Origin: Trichocoleus sp. FACHB-46 | GTDB taxonomy: Bacteria > Cyanobacteriota > Cyanobacteriia > FACHB-46 | Assembly (NCBI RefSeq): GCF_014695385.1 | Contig: NZ_JACJOD010000013.1 | Location: 1-64,000 of the forward strand | Reading direction: 5' to 3' | DNA: 64,000 nucleotides | Shown: piece by piece, positions 1-8,369 of the stretch | How the letters are laid out: every line of letters starts with the position of its first letter | How positions within the stretch are numbered: position 1 is the first letter of the stretch | Position numbers and translations under genes: made by a program | Notes under the pieces: generated by a model | What the model was told of the DNA's origin: nothing | Databases searched by the model: none | Seen by the model: only the letters and a program-made list of their open reading frames with translations

Positions 1-144
<144 letters not shown>

Positions 145-192
145 TTGTGTTTCTGAATGCTAGCTGAGCCGTTTTTGGTCTAGCTAAACCGA

Positions 193-226
193 AGCCCTTA
201 TCTTTAATTAGATAAGGGCTTTTTTG
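193..226 (+). terminator. Rho-independent terminator of psbD
   Basis: A perfect 11-bp stem (AGCCCTTATCT pairing with AGATAAGGGCT) with a 6-nt loop is followed directly by a run of T. It lies about 50 nt after the psbD stop. Confidence 0.93.
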
Positions 227-340
227 TAGACACACATCTCTGAATTCGTGTGTTATCTTAGCTAAAGGTGAATGCACCCAGAGCTTTAAGCTCTGCCTTC
301 TAAGAATTAATCCGCTTAGGGACCAAAGGAGGTGATGCCC

Positions 341-412
341 ATGCAAGATAGTAGTAAATGCCTGGGTCGTCAGGTTGAAGTTAGCCGGCTGCGTGCCGGG
401 GCTGTTCTCTAA
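341..412 (+). CDS. Small ORF, 23 aa, with a 12-nt perfect anti-SD match
   Basis: The ORF starts at ATG 341 and stops at TAA 410-412, encoding 23 residues that include CLGRQVEVSRLRAGAVL. It has one cysteine, is mildly basic and has no membrane segment. Immediately upstream, positions 325-336 read AAAGGAGGTGAT, the full complement of the conserved 16S rRNA 3' end, with AGGAGG placed 8 nt before this ATG. An in-frame ATG at 335 would add two residues, but it sits inside the Shine-Dalgarno, so 341 is preferred. No function can be assigned. Translation is likely on ribosome-site grounds alone; conservation in other genomes could not be tested here. Confidence 0.45.
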   Translation: MQDSSKCLGRQVEVSRLRAGAVL

Positions 413-521
413 CAGTTAGCCACAGTTGATCTAGTCTCTAGAAAAACTGAGTAACTTTAAGTTACTAGGCTGACAGGGAGTCCCTCCCGGCAGTCTGGTT
501 TCAATCTGAAGACCCGCTACA

Positions 522-588
522 CCGCTCTCAGTCTACGGCTGCAATGAGTTTCTCAAAGCGCCTACCTAGTGAGAGCGGATAGTTTTTT
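522..588 (+). terminator. Terminator-like hairpin of the candidate small transcript
   Basis: CCGCTCTCA (522-530) pairs perfectly with TGAGAGCGG (570-578), and TTTTTT follows at 583-588. The enclosed loop is long (39 nt) and may hold smaller pairing, so it is less canonical than the psbD terminator. Confidence 0.55.
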
Positions 589-768
589 AAATGGTTATTT
601 AATTTCTTAGATCTAAGTTTTTGCGATCGCAGCTTAGTATTGCAAAGTTCGGAACCCCAGCGACACATCAACCCAACTTTGCTGAAGTAAATCTTTTGTC
701 TAACTTGTCTAAAATCTTAGAGCGGTTTTATTGAAAACCATCAGATTTCTCATTACGAGGAGTTAGGT

Positions 769-1047
769 ATGGCTCCACTACTAAGCCAAGCAGAGATTCA
801 AGCACAGGCTCATCTACTTTCTGGTTGGGCCGTTGAGGGAAAAACTCTTCAGTCTGTTCGTAAGTTCAAAAATTTCGTTGAGGCGATCGCTTTTGTCAAT
901 AAATTGGTTGAGCCTGCTGAAACAGCGGGTCATCATCCAGACCTGGAAATCTCCTACAACAAAGTCATAATCACCCTAACAACTCATGACTCAGGTGGAC
1001 TGACTCAGAAGGATTTTGATCTAGCTCAACAGATTTCTCACATTTAA
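769..1047 (+). CDS. Pterin-4a-carbinolamine dehydratase family protein
   Basis: The 92-residue product matches the PCD/DCoH family (about 95-100 aa). In animals the enzyme dehydrates 4a-hydroxytetrahydrobiopterin. The family signature is clear in AGHHPDLEISYNKV (two adjacent His, then Pro-Asp) and in the later TTHDSGGLTQKD (His and Asp of the active site). The ATG at 769 is preceded by CGAGGAG with normal spacing. Cyanobacteria make several pterins, so an enzymatic role in pterin recycling is plausible; the substrate is inferred from the family. It stands alone, with no pterin gene nearby. Confidence 0.92.
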   Translation: MAPLLSQAEIQAQAHLLSGWAVEGKTLQSVRKFKNFVEAIAFVNKLVEPAETAGHHPDLEISYNKVIITLTTHDSGGLTQKDFDLAQQISHI

Positions 1048-1373
1048 TCTACCGTCTTAACTGCTTATATTTTTTAGTAGTAATTCATAGCAGCCTAGGC
1101 GTCTTTCCATATCAAGTTAGGAAATCTTCAAAAGTTCTCGACAATTTTCGGCTGATAAAGTTAACGTTGAATTGAAGAATCCGCTGGTTTTTGCTAAAAC
1201 TGTAAGCTAAGACACACGATCGTGGTCCTTGTTCAACCATTTTGAGAGATCTGGTAGATCTAATTTCAAAATACTTGGGAACAATTACGAAACGTCGTGA
1301 GTCTCTATCGTAGACTAGTAGATAGATGGCTTAGCTTAGTCGTCCTACAGCAGGTGTGAGGAGAACAAAAAGA
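1048..1373 (+). other. Intergenic region upstream of the first porin
   Basis: No ORF with a credible start was seen. The stretch is AT-rich and holds a short inverted repeat AGATCT-GGT-AGATCT near 1247-1261. It presumably carries the porin promoter and 5' leader, as expected for an abundant outer-membrane protein, but I could not pick a convincing -35/-10 pair. Confidence 0.4.
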
Positions 1374-3161
1374 ATGTCAAAGATTCTGTGGAAATCATTA
1401 TTGGTTAGCCCTGCTCTCTTGGGTACCGTTTTAGCAGTTTCTTCAGGTGCGATCGCCGCAGAAGCTGGAGTAGTTGCTGAAGCAGCTCAACCCCAAGTTA
1501 CAGCAGCTCAAGATTTGGCTCCCGTAGCTGTTTCTGCTCAGCCAGCAGCTCCAGAAGCAGAAGTAAGCCCCGTTTTTGCGACTGTTCCTAGCCAAGCGCA
1601 AGCGCCTACTCAGATTGCGCAAGTTCCAGCCAACACTTCTTCCCTCGATCAAGTTAACAAGTACACCAACGAGGGCAAACAGAATTCTGTTGCTCAAGTT
1701 ACCTCTGTTTCTCAACTATCTGACGTTCAACCTACCGATTGGGCTTTCCAAGCACTGCAATCCTTGGTTGAGCGGTATGGCTGTATTGCTGGTTATCCCG
1801 ATGGTACCTACCGTGGCAACCGGGCAATGACTCGTTATGAGTTTGCAGCTGGTCTAAATTCCTGCATGGACCGCGTTAACGAACTCATTGCGGCTGGTAC
1901 TGCTGACCTAGTTACCAAGGAAGACCTAGCTACCCTACAACGCCTGCAAGAAGAGTTCTCTGCTGAACTAGCTACACTCCGGGGCCGTGTAGATGCTCTA
2001 GAAGCTCGCACAGCTGAATTGGAGGCTAATCAGTTCTCCACCACTACTAAGCTAGTTGGTGAAGCAATCTTTGCGGTTACTGATGAGTTCAACCAAAGTG
2101 TTTCCAACAACCCTGTTCTGCAAGATCGGGTTCGTCTTGACTTGCAAAGCAGCTTCACGGGTAGAGATGTCCTCCACACCCGTCTTGCTGCTGGTAATGC
2201 GACTGGCTTCTCATCAGATTTGGATACCAATGGGCTTGTTGAGGCTGTAACAGCTGAGGGAACACAGCAGTTTAACATCGGTAACACTGGCAACAATGAC
2301 ATCGTTCTAGACTGGCTGTCTTACTACTTCCCTCTAGGAGACAATATCAATGTCTACCTAGCAGGTACGGGTGGAATTCACAGTGACTATGTTTACAGCA
2401 CTACCAATCCCTACTTAGAAGACTATGACGGCGGTAATGGTGCGCTCTCTGCCTTTGGTCAAGAAAGCCCCATCTACCGGATTGGTGGAGGAGCAGGTGT
2501 CGGTATCAACACCAAATTTGGTGATGCTATCGCTCTTAGCCTTGGCTACCTAGGTGGTCCTGATGCTGCTAACCCCTCTGAGAAGAACGGCTTGTTCGAT
2601 GGTAACTATGCTGCTCTGGGTCAGTTAACCTTCTCCCCTGGCGACAATCTGGAGTTGGGCTTAACCTATGTTCACGGTTATCACAACACCGGAACACCTA
2701 TTTTCAACTTGGGTAGCGCTACCCAAACCGTCACAGGTAATGCCCTGGCAAACGGTGGTGGATCTGATGGTGGCCCCAGAGTTACCAACTCCTATGGTGC
2801 GCAAGCCTCGTTTAAGGTTAGTAATGCCTTGGCTATCAACGGCTTCTTCGGTTACACCAATGTGATCAACCTACAGGAAAATAGCCGTGATGTTTGGTAC
2901 TACGGTTTAGGTTTGGCTCTGCCTGACTTTGGTAAGAAGGGCAACCTCCTCGGCCTAGTTGCTGGTGTTGAACCTTACTTGGGTAGCAAGAACAATGATG
3001 TCGAAGATGACACCTCCCTGCACCTAGAAGGTTTCTACAAGTACCAGTTGAATGACAACATCTCCGTTACCCCAGGTGTAATCTGGATTACAGCTCCTGG
3101 TCAAAACGAAGCTAACGATGACATCCTCATCGGTACTGTAAGAACCACTTTCAAGTTCTAA
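1374..3161 (+). CDS. SLH-domain OprB-family outer-membrane porin (copy 1)
   Basis: The 595-residue precursor belongs to the major cyanobacterial outer-membrane porins, often named iron uptake porins. Order of parts: a signal peptide (about residues 1-29, cleaved near AIAAEA), an Ala/Pro/Gln-rich spacer to about 105, one SLH domain (about 110-175, with DWAFQALQSLVERYGCIAGYPDGTYRGNRAMTRYEFA split across it), a short coiled coil (about 185-217), then an OprB-type beta-barrel ending in the typical C-terminal Phe (TTFKF). SLH domains tether such porins to the wall. I start at ATG 1374 because GTGAGGAG at 1356-1363 then serves as the ribosome site; a GTG at 1356 would add six basic residues. It is followed by its own terminator and a paralogue. 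Confidence 0.93.
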   Translation: MSKILWKSLLVSPALLGTVLAVSSGAIAAEAGVVAEAAQPQVTAAQDLAPVAVSAQPAAPEAEVSPVFATVPSQAQAPTQIAQVPANTSSLDQVNKYTNEGKQNSVAQVTSVSQLSDVQPTDWAFQALQSLVERYGCIAGYPDGTYRGNRAMTRYEFAAGLNSCMDRVNELIAAGTADLVTKEDLATLQRLQEEFSAELATLRGRVDALEARTAELEANQFSTTTKLVGEAIFAVTDEFNQSVSNNPVLQDRVRLDLQSSFTGRDVLHTRLAAGNATGFSSDLDTNGLVEAVTAEGTQQFNIGNTGNNDIVLDWLSYYFPLGDNINVYLAGTGGIHSDYVYSTTNPYLEDYDGGNGALSAFGQESPIYRIGGGAGVGINTKFGDAIALSLGYLGGPDAANPSEKNGLFDGNYAALGQLTFSPGDNLELGLTYVHGYHNTGTPIFNLGSATQTVTGNALANGGGSDGGPRVTNSYGAQASFKVSNALAINGFFGYTNVINLQENSRDVWYYGLGLALPDFGKKGNLLGLVAGVEPYLGSKNNDVEDDTSLHLEGFYKYQLNDNISVTPGVIWITAPGQNEANDDILIGTVRTTFKF

Positions 3162-3204
3162 GCCGAAGAAGAGAAGTTTTCATTCTCTTAATCAGCTAAT
3201 GATT

Positions 3205-3232
3205 AGCCCCACCGCCTAGTGGGGCTTTTTTT
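3205..3232 (+). terminator. Rho-independent terminator of porin copy 1
   Basis: AGCCCCA pairs with TGGGGCT around an 8-nt loop, followed by seven T. It separates the two porin genes into independent transcription units. Confidence 0.92.
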
Positions 3233-3425
3233 ATGTCTTCTTCCAAACTTTACTAATCTACCTTTAGTGGTAGAGTACTTAGATAGGCTACTTAGATTAA
3301 GTGGTCTCTAAGTGTGGATGTGCTTTAAAGAACATAAAAATCAATCTAAGAGTGCTAATTTTGCTCTTAGAGTTCTGCTTGGTCTACTGAGACCGTTCTA
3401 ATTTGGTGTGAGGACGTGGAAGTTG

Positions 3426-5072
3426 ATGTCTAAAATTTTCTGGAATTCTTTATTGATTGCTCCAGCAGTTTTGGGTGCTACCTTGGTCGCTTCTGTTTCT
3501 GCGATCGCTTCTGAAGCACCGACTGCCCCTACCTCTGTATCTTCTCTGGATCAACCCATCGCTGTAGAAACCAGCGATAACGGGCTGGCTCAGGTTACTT
3601 CAGTATCTCAGCTCTCTGACGTCCAACCTACTGATTGGGCTTTCCAAGCATTGCAATCCTTGGTTGAGCGGTATGGCTGTATCGCTGGCTATCCTGATGG
3701 CACCTATCGGGGTAATCGCGCCCTGACTCGTTATGAGTTTGCAGCTGGTGTTAATTCTTGCTTAGACCGGATCAATGAATTGATTGCGGCAGGTACCGCT
3801 GACCTGGTTAGCAAAGAAGATTTAGCGACTCTACAGCGGTTGCAAGAGGAGTTCTCTGCTGAACTCGCTACGTTGCGCGGTCGGGTAGATGCATTGGAAG
3901 CTCGCACGGCTGAACTAGAAGCGAACCAGTTCTCCACCACTACCAAGCTCACTGGAGAAGCTATTTTCGCTGTCACCAATGCTTTTGGTGATCAAGGGCC
4001 AGGTGGTGCAGAGCTAGATGACGAAACTGCTCTGAGCGATCGCGTTCGTCTCAATCTAGATACCAGCTTCACCGGTAAGGATCGCCTAAGAACTCGTTTG
4101 CAAGCAGTCAACGTGCCCGAATACGGCACTGATAGAACTGGCACCAACATGACCCGTTTGGGCTTTGATGGTGAAGGCGAAAATGACGTTAACATTCAAA
4201 AGTTGTTCTACCGCTTCCCTCTAGGAGACAACACGAACGTTATTCTTGACGCTACAGGTGCTGAGTTCTATGAGAACATCGACACCATTAACCCCCTGTT
4301 TACCAGCAGTGGTAGTGGTTCGATCTCTCGGTTTGGGCGCTTCAACCCAATTTACCGCCAAGGGTCGGGTGGAGCAGGTCTTACTGTAAACACTGGTTTT
4401 GGCAAAGCAGTCTCTGTATCACTAGGTTACCTAGCAGATAATCCTCAAACTCCTAGTGAAAAGGCAGGATTATTTGACGGTCCTAATGCAGCATTGGCTC
4501 AAGTTGCGTTCCGTCCTTTTGAGGCCCTGAGTTTAGGCTTTACGTATGTTCGGGCCTACGACCCAGGATTTGGAGTCGAACTTGATGAAAACGGTGAGCT
4601 GGTACCACTAGTTAACGTCACTTCTTCAACAGGTAGCCGCCTTGCGAGAAGACCTTTTGGTAACGTTGCCACCGCAACTGACAACTTTGGCGTTGAAGCT
4701 AACTTCCGTCTTGGTTCTAAAATCTCTCTAGGGGGTTGGGTTGGCTACACTGAAGCTCATGCCCAAGCTGGTGCGCTTGAGGGTAGCGATGCAGAAATCT
4801 GGAACTGGGCAGCGAATGTAGGTTTCACTGACTTAGGTAAAGAAGGGTCACTGCTTGGTGTCATTGTTGGTATGCCACCTAAGCTAACCGATGTTGATGG
4901 CAATCGCGCTGACGATGCCGATACCTCTCTCCATCTAGAGGCGCTGTATCGTTATCCTGTCAACGACAATATCGACATCACTCCTGGTTTGCTTGTGATC
5001 TTTAATCCTGAGCATAACGATGCTAACGATACCATCTACGTTGGTACGCTTCGGACTACCTTTAAGTTCTAG
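3426..5072 (+). CDS. SLH-domain OprB-family outer-membrane porin (copy 2)
   Basis: The 548-residue paralogue of the preceding gene has the same order: signal peptide (about 1-30, ending VSAIASEA), a much shorter spacer, the SLH domain, a coiled coil of nearly identical sequence, and a divergent OprB barrel ending in TTFKF. The spacer between signal and SLH is about 55 residues shorter than in copy 1. The start is ATG 3426, the position equivalent to copy 1; an in-frame GTG at 3408 lies in the ribosome-binding stretch GTGAGGAC. The SLH/coiled-coil part is far better conserved than the barrel, so the copies probably differ in pore properties while sharing the wall anchor. Confidence 0.93.
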   Translation: MSKIFWNSLLIAPAVLGATLVASVSAIASEAPTAPTSVSSLDQPIAVETSDNGLAQVTSVSQLSDVQPTDWAFQALQSLVERYGCIAGYPDGTYRGNRALTRYEFAAGVNSCLDRINELIAAGTADLVSKEDLATLQRLQEEFSAELATLRGRVDALEARTAELEANQFSTTTKLTGEAIFAVTNAFGDQGPGGAELDDETALSDRVRLNLDTSFTGKDRLRTRLQAVNVPEYGTDRTGTNMTRLGFDGEGENDVNIQKLFYRFPLGDNTNVILDATGAEFYENIDTINPLFTSSGSGSISRFGRFNPIYRQGSGGAGLTVNTGFGKAVSVSLGYLADNPQTPSEKAGLFDGPNAALAQVAFRPFEALSLGFTYVRAYDPGFGVELDENGELVPLVNVTSSTGSRLARRPFGNVATATDNFGVEANFRLGSKISLGGWVGYTEAHAQAGALEGSDAEIWNWAANVGFTDLGKEGSLLGVIVGMPPKLTDVDGNRADDADTSLHLEALYRYPVNDNIDITPGLLVIFNPEHNDANDTIYVGTLRTTFKF

Positions 5073-5104
5073 TAATTCCTGGGTAGGCTGAAATTGTTTT
5101 GAGT

Positions 5105-5131
5105 GGCCTCGCTGATATGCGGGGCCTTTTT
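5105..5131 (+). terminator. Rho-independent terminator of porin copy 2
   Basis: GGCCTCGC pairs with GCGGGGCC (one G-U pair) around a 6-nt loop, followed by TTTTT. Confidence 0.88.
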
Positions 5132-5154
5132 ATTGCAATTACTTAAACCTCTAA

Positions 5155-5180
5155 ACCCCAGTGGAGAACCGGGGTATAAT
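5155..5180 (+). promoter_or_regulatory. Promoter with overlapping inverted repeat, upstream of the Rrf2 gene
   Basis: A consensus -10 box TATAAT lies at 5175-5180. Directly before and touching it is an inverted repeat, ACCCC (5155-5159) and GGGGT (5171-5175), centred in the spacer between -35 and -10. That is a classic place for a repressor operator. Autoregulation by the downstream Rrf2 protein is a reasonable guess, not shown. No good -35 box is visible, as is common for regulated cyanobacterial promoters. Confidence 0.5.
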
Positions 5181-5227
5181 GTAAGGATATTAAGCCTTGT
5201 TAGTTGCTCTCTATTCCTACTTTGCTT

Positions 5228-5665
5228 GTGGAACTCTCGTGTAAAAGTGAATATGCCTTGCTAGCTTTATTGGAACTAGCAGCTCATTACGGTAGTAGTG
5301 AGCCTTTACAGATTCGGCAGATTGCAGCTCAGCAAAACATTCCTGATCGCTACCTGGAACAATTGCTAGCAACCCTTAGACGTTGTGGCCTAGTTCGCAG
5401 TCAAAGAGGAGCCAAGGGAGGTTACTTACTGGCTCGTGAACCTTGGAAGATTACACTTTTAGAAGCCTTAAACTGCATTGAAGGGCTGGACACTCAACCA
5501 ATGGAGAATGGTTCTACAACCAAAACCGTGGAAAGTTCAGTCATCTGGGACATTTGGCAAGAATCGCGACAGGCTGCTGACGCTGTGCTCCACGGCTATA
5601 CCCTTCAAGACCTAGCGGAACGGCGAGATTCGCGGCAGCAATTGGACATTATGTATTACATCTAA
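5228..5665 (+). CDS. Rrf2-family transcriptional regulator
   Basis: The 145-residue protein has the Rrf2 winged helix: SCKSEYALLALLELA at the N-terminus, the recognition-helix stretch IPDRYLEQLLATLRRCGLV, and the wing RGAKGGYLLARE. Many Rrf2 members (IscR, NsrR, RirA) bind an Fe-S cluster through three cysteines in the segment after the wing. Here that segment (about residues 90-110) has no cysteine, so this one probably does not carry such a cluster. I start at GTG 5228 because family members begin MELSCKSEY; in-frame TTG codons at 5204 and 5222 are alternatives without better ribosome sites. It lies 169 bp upstream of cysK on the same strand, recalling CymR of Bacillus, an Rrf2 protein that controls cysteine synthesis. 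Confidence 0.88.
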   Translation: MELSCKSEYALLALLELAAHYGSSEPLQIRQIAAQQNIPDRYLEQLLATLRRCGLVRSQRGAKGGYLLAREPWKITLLEALNCIEGLDTQPMENGSTTKTVESSVIWDIWQESRQAADAVLHGYTLQDLAERRDSRQQLDIMYYI

Positions 5666-5834
5666 AACTCTACAGAAGCTCTTGTTGCTTACTTCAGGCA
5701 ATAAGGCCAAAAGCTTAATTCAAGCTTTAGTCAAGAATATTGCTTTGCTGAGTTATCCAGGTTAGCACTGCTAATATTTGCTCTTTCTACTTCAGTTCTT
5801 TAGTCCACTCCTACGTCAACCTCAGAGTTAAGCC

Positions 5835-6797
5835 ATGCGTATCGCTCATGATGTTACAGAATTGGTTGGTCACACTCCTCTCGTGCAGCTCAACCGTGTT
5901 CCTCAAGCCGAGGGATGCCTAGCTCGCATTGTGGTCAAAATGGAGGGCATGAACCCGGCGTCGTCTGTGAAAGATCGGATTGGCGTCAATATGATCAATG
6001 CAGCAGAACGGGAAGGATTGATTACACCGGGCAAAACTATTTTAGTTGAGCCAACTTCGGGAAATACGGGTATTGCTTTGGCGATGGTAGCCGCCGCTAA
6101 AGGATATCGCTTGGTTTTGACCATGCCAGAAACCATGAGTTCGGAGCGACGAGCCATGCTGCGAGCCTATGGAGCGGAATTAGAACTGACGCCTGGTATT
6201 GAAGGGATGGGCGGTTGTATTCGCCGAGCGCAACAGATTGTTGACTCTACACCCAATGCCTATATGTTGCAGCAGTTCCGCAATCCTGCGAATCCTCAAA
6301 TTCACCGGGAAACCACCGCAGAAGAAATTTGGCAGGACACGGATGGCGAAGTAGATTTCCTAGTGTCTGGGATCGGTACGGGGGGTACTTTGACTGGTGT
6401 CGCAGAAGTGATTAAACAGCGCAAACCTAGTTTTAAGGCGATCGCGGTGGAACCAGTTAACAGTGCTATTTTGTCTGGAGGCAAACCAGGTCCACACAAA
6501 ATTCAGGGTATTGGGGCTGGCTTTGTACCTCAAGTCCTCAAAGTTGACTTGATCGATGAAGTGATTGCCGTTGCTGATGAGGATGCGATCGCTTATGGTC
6601 GCCGTTTAGCTCGCGAAGAAGGTTTGTTATCAGGAATTTCGAGTGGAGCGGCCCTCTACGCAGCAATTCAGATTGGTAAGCGACCGGAAAATGCAGGACG
6701 CTTAATCGTCATGGTGCAACCGAGCTTTGGAGAGCGGTATTTGAGCACACCCCTGTTCCAAGACTTGGAACCCAGTCTCTCGACAGCAGCTACTTAA
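5835..6797 (+). CDS. cysK: Cysteine synthase A (O-acetylserine sulfhydrylase)
   Basis: This PLP enzyme joins sulfide with O-acetylserine to give cysteine. The 320 residues match the family length. Visible motifs: the Schiff-base lysine in ASSVKDRIG (about residue 46), the substrate loop [11 protein letters not shown], the phosphate-binding [10 protein letters not shown], and the GISSGAAL stretch near the C-terminus that contacts the PLP ring. Start ATG 5835. With gshA, gshB and a glutaredoxin elsewhere in the window it feeds glutathione synthesis. cysK and cysM are hard to separate by eye; the sequence reads as CysK. Confidence 0.95.
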   Translation: MRIAHDVTELVGHTPLVQLNRVPQAEGCLARIVVKMEGMNPASSVKDRIGVNMINAAEREGLITPGKTILVEPTSGNTGIALAMVAAAKGYRLVLTMPETMSSERRAMLRAYGAELELTPGIEGMGGCIRRAQQIVDSTPNAYMLQQFRNPANPQIHRETTAEEIWQDTDGEVDFLVSGIGTGGTLTGVAEVIKQRKPSFKAIAVEPVNSAILSGGKPGPHKIQGIGAGFVPQVLKVDLIDEVIAVADEDAIAYGRRLAREEGLLSGISSGAALYAAIQIGKRPENAGRLIVMVQPSFGERYLSTPLFQDLEPSLSTAAT

Positions 6798-6857
6798 GCT
6801 GTTTTTTGGCTCCAGTTACATCCCAAGCAATGTAGGGCTGCAAGCTAAAATAGCCCT

Positions 6858-7580
6858 ATGGGAAATTCCAATCACTACGACACGCTGGATATTCCTCAGG
6901 CGGCGACTCAGGTAGAAATTAAGCAAGCCTATCGCCGCCTAGCGAAGCAATTTCATCCAGATAGTAATCGGGCTGTCACTGACCACGAGCAGATTAGTCG
7001 GATCAACGCCGCTTATGAAGTTCTTAGCGATCCGCAGCGTCGTCAGTCTTATGATCAAGAGCTGGCTCATCGGTTATACGGCACCAGATTTGACACGGAG
7101 GGAATGTCTCCTGGCGATCGCCAAAGACGAGCTGCCGAAGTGCAGAAGCGTTATCGAGAACAGTACCCTACTGGTCAAGCAGCGGATGAACACCTACAGC
7201 TATGGCTGAATCAAGTTTATACACCTGTGAATCGACTGCTATCTCGAATTCTCAGAGCCTTAGCTGAAGAAATAGATGAGCTATCAGCTGATCCTTTTGA
7301 TGATGAATTGATGGAAGGATTCCAAGAGTATTTGGAAGATTCCCATACTGATTTGAGCCAAGCTCAAAGAACTTTTCGCTCCATGCCCAATCCTCCTAAC
7401 GTAGCGGGTGTAGCGGCTCATCTCTATCACTGCTTAAACCAGGTGAGTGACGGTTTAGAGGAGCTAGAGCGGTTTACATTCAATTACGACGACCACTACT
7501 TGCACACGGGGCAGGAGTTATTCAGAATTGCTACAGGGTTACGCCGAGAAGCTCAGGCTGCGATCAAGAACCTAGCTTGA
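6858..7580 (+). CDS. J-domain protein with cyanobacterial C-terminal region
   Basis: The 240-residue protein begins with a complete J domain (about residues 5-70) including the HPD tripeptide in KQFHPDSN, which is needed to stimulate the ATPase of DnaK. It lacks the Gly/Phe linker, zinc fingers and substrate-binding domain of true DnaJ, so it is a class III J protein. The remaining 170 residues are acidic and helical, with no recognised domain; they probably choose a client or location. The start ATG 6858 is close behind cysK (60 bp), so co-transcription is possible. Confidence 0.88.
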   Translation: MGNSNHYDTLDIPQAATQVEIKQAYRRLAKQFHPDSNRAVTDHEQISRINAAYEVLSDPQRRQSYDQELAHRLYGTRFDTEGMSPGDRQRRAAEVQKRYREQYPTGQAADEHLQLWLNQVYTPVNRLLSRILRALAEEIDELSADPFDDELMEGFQEYLEDSHTDLSQAQRTFRSMPNPPNVAGVAAHLYHCLNQVSDGLEELERFTFNYDDHYLHTGQELFRIATGLRREAQAAIKNLA

Positions 7581-7592
7581 TGGAGCACCCAC

Positions 7593-7623
7593 TAAAAAAG
7601 CCTGAAGCTGCACACTCCAGGCT
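7593..7623 (-). terminator. Terminator of the DUF4278 gene (minus strand)
   Basis: Read on the minus strand, AGCCTG and CAGGCT form a 6-bp stem around a 13-nt loop, followed by TTTTTT. It lies between the convergent J-domain and DUF4278 genes. Confidence 0.8.
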
Positions 7624-7647
7624 CTGATTAAGTCGGCTCAAGATTGG

Positions 7648-8055
7648 TTAAACAATTTGTTGAAGTTCAGACTCTAACATACCGATCAACCTTTGATCTC
7701 CTAGATTTTTAGCAACTTGCAAGCGTCGCTCTAGGCTACGGTAAATATTTGTCCGATGCGTCTCTTCAACTTCCTTCAGTACCCGCTGTCGTACATTTTG
7801 CAGAGGGTTGACTTGGCTAGCAGCCGTTGCGGACTGAGATGCAATTAAATCCTCCACTTGCATTGGGCGATGAGTGGAATAGGCAATGCCTCGATACTTT
7901 AGGTCCAAAGGAGTTTGAGGCACGGGAATGTGCTTCGGATAAGGATATTGCAGCCGCAGGTTTTGTCCACGATATTTTCCTACGACATCTCCTTCCAACA
8001 TTTGAAAGGTAGGTAGCTCAGACTCGTATTGAGCACCACGGTATGACAGTCTCAT
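7648..8055 (-). CDS. DUF4278 domain protein
   Basis: The 135-residue protein starts MRLSYRGAQYES and contains a second LKYRGIAYSTH about 50 residues later. This paired YRG-x-x-Y pattern is typical of DUF4278, a small domain found mostly in cyanobacteria and without a known function. The C-terminal 60 residues are basic and helical (QNVRQRVLKEVEETHRTNIYRSLERRL split across it). No signal peptide or membrane segment is seen, so it is probably cytoplasmic. ATG 8055; the gene is single, with its own terminator. Confidence 0.85.
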   Translation of the reverse strand: MRLSYRGAQYESELPTFQMLEGDVVGKYRGQNLRLQYPYPKHIPVPQTPLDLKYRGIAYSTHRPMQVEDLIASQSATAASQVNPLQNVRQRVLKEVEETHRTNIYRSLERRLQVAKNLGDQRLIGMLESELQQIV

Positions 8056-8369
8056 GCTTTTCGCCTCTAACTTCGTTGCTTAATGGGGTTAGGATGAGGC
8101 GCGTTCCTTCGGGATGGCTCCCTACTTCCGTCCCTCTCGATGGCGAAATAGCCAACTCAGCAATAAATGAGACACCAAGAGAGATGAACGTAACTATATT
8201 CTGTATCTTAATTTACAGACTAGGCACCAAATGTGATTCTTTAGCAAATTTTATTAATTATAAGTGTTGACCTGCCACTAGCCTTAGACATAGAGCAAGT
8301 TGGTATAACTAGAGACAATGTCGGTGGTAGCCATAGAGGCATGTGTCACCATGCCTCTGCTGAGTCTGG
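8056..8369. other. Intergenic region between DUF4278 and TPR genes
   Basis: About 310 bp upstream of the DUF4278 gene and downstream of the TPR gene (both minus strand). It must hold the DUF4278 promoter. Short open frames on the plus strand here lack ribosome sites and family resemblance. Nothing else is supported. Confidence 0.4.

Larger units (their letters stand above)
290..595 (+). ncRNA. Candidate structured transcript with embedded small ORF
   Basis: The stretch between the psbD terminator and the pterin dehydratase gene is not empty. It holds a 23-codon ORF (341-412) with a very strong ribosome-binding site. Several hairpins follow: AGTAAC/GTTACT at 450-466, GGGAG/CTCCC at 476-488, and a 9-bp stem at 522-530/570-578 followed by TTTTTT. 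Together they look like one short independent transcript ending near 588. I do not recognise it as a known RNA family (6S, RNase P, SRP, tmRNA and Yfr1 features are absent). It could be an mRNA for a tiny protein, a dual-function RNA or a regulatory leader. No clear promoter was found. Confidence 0.4.
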
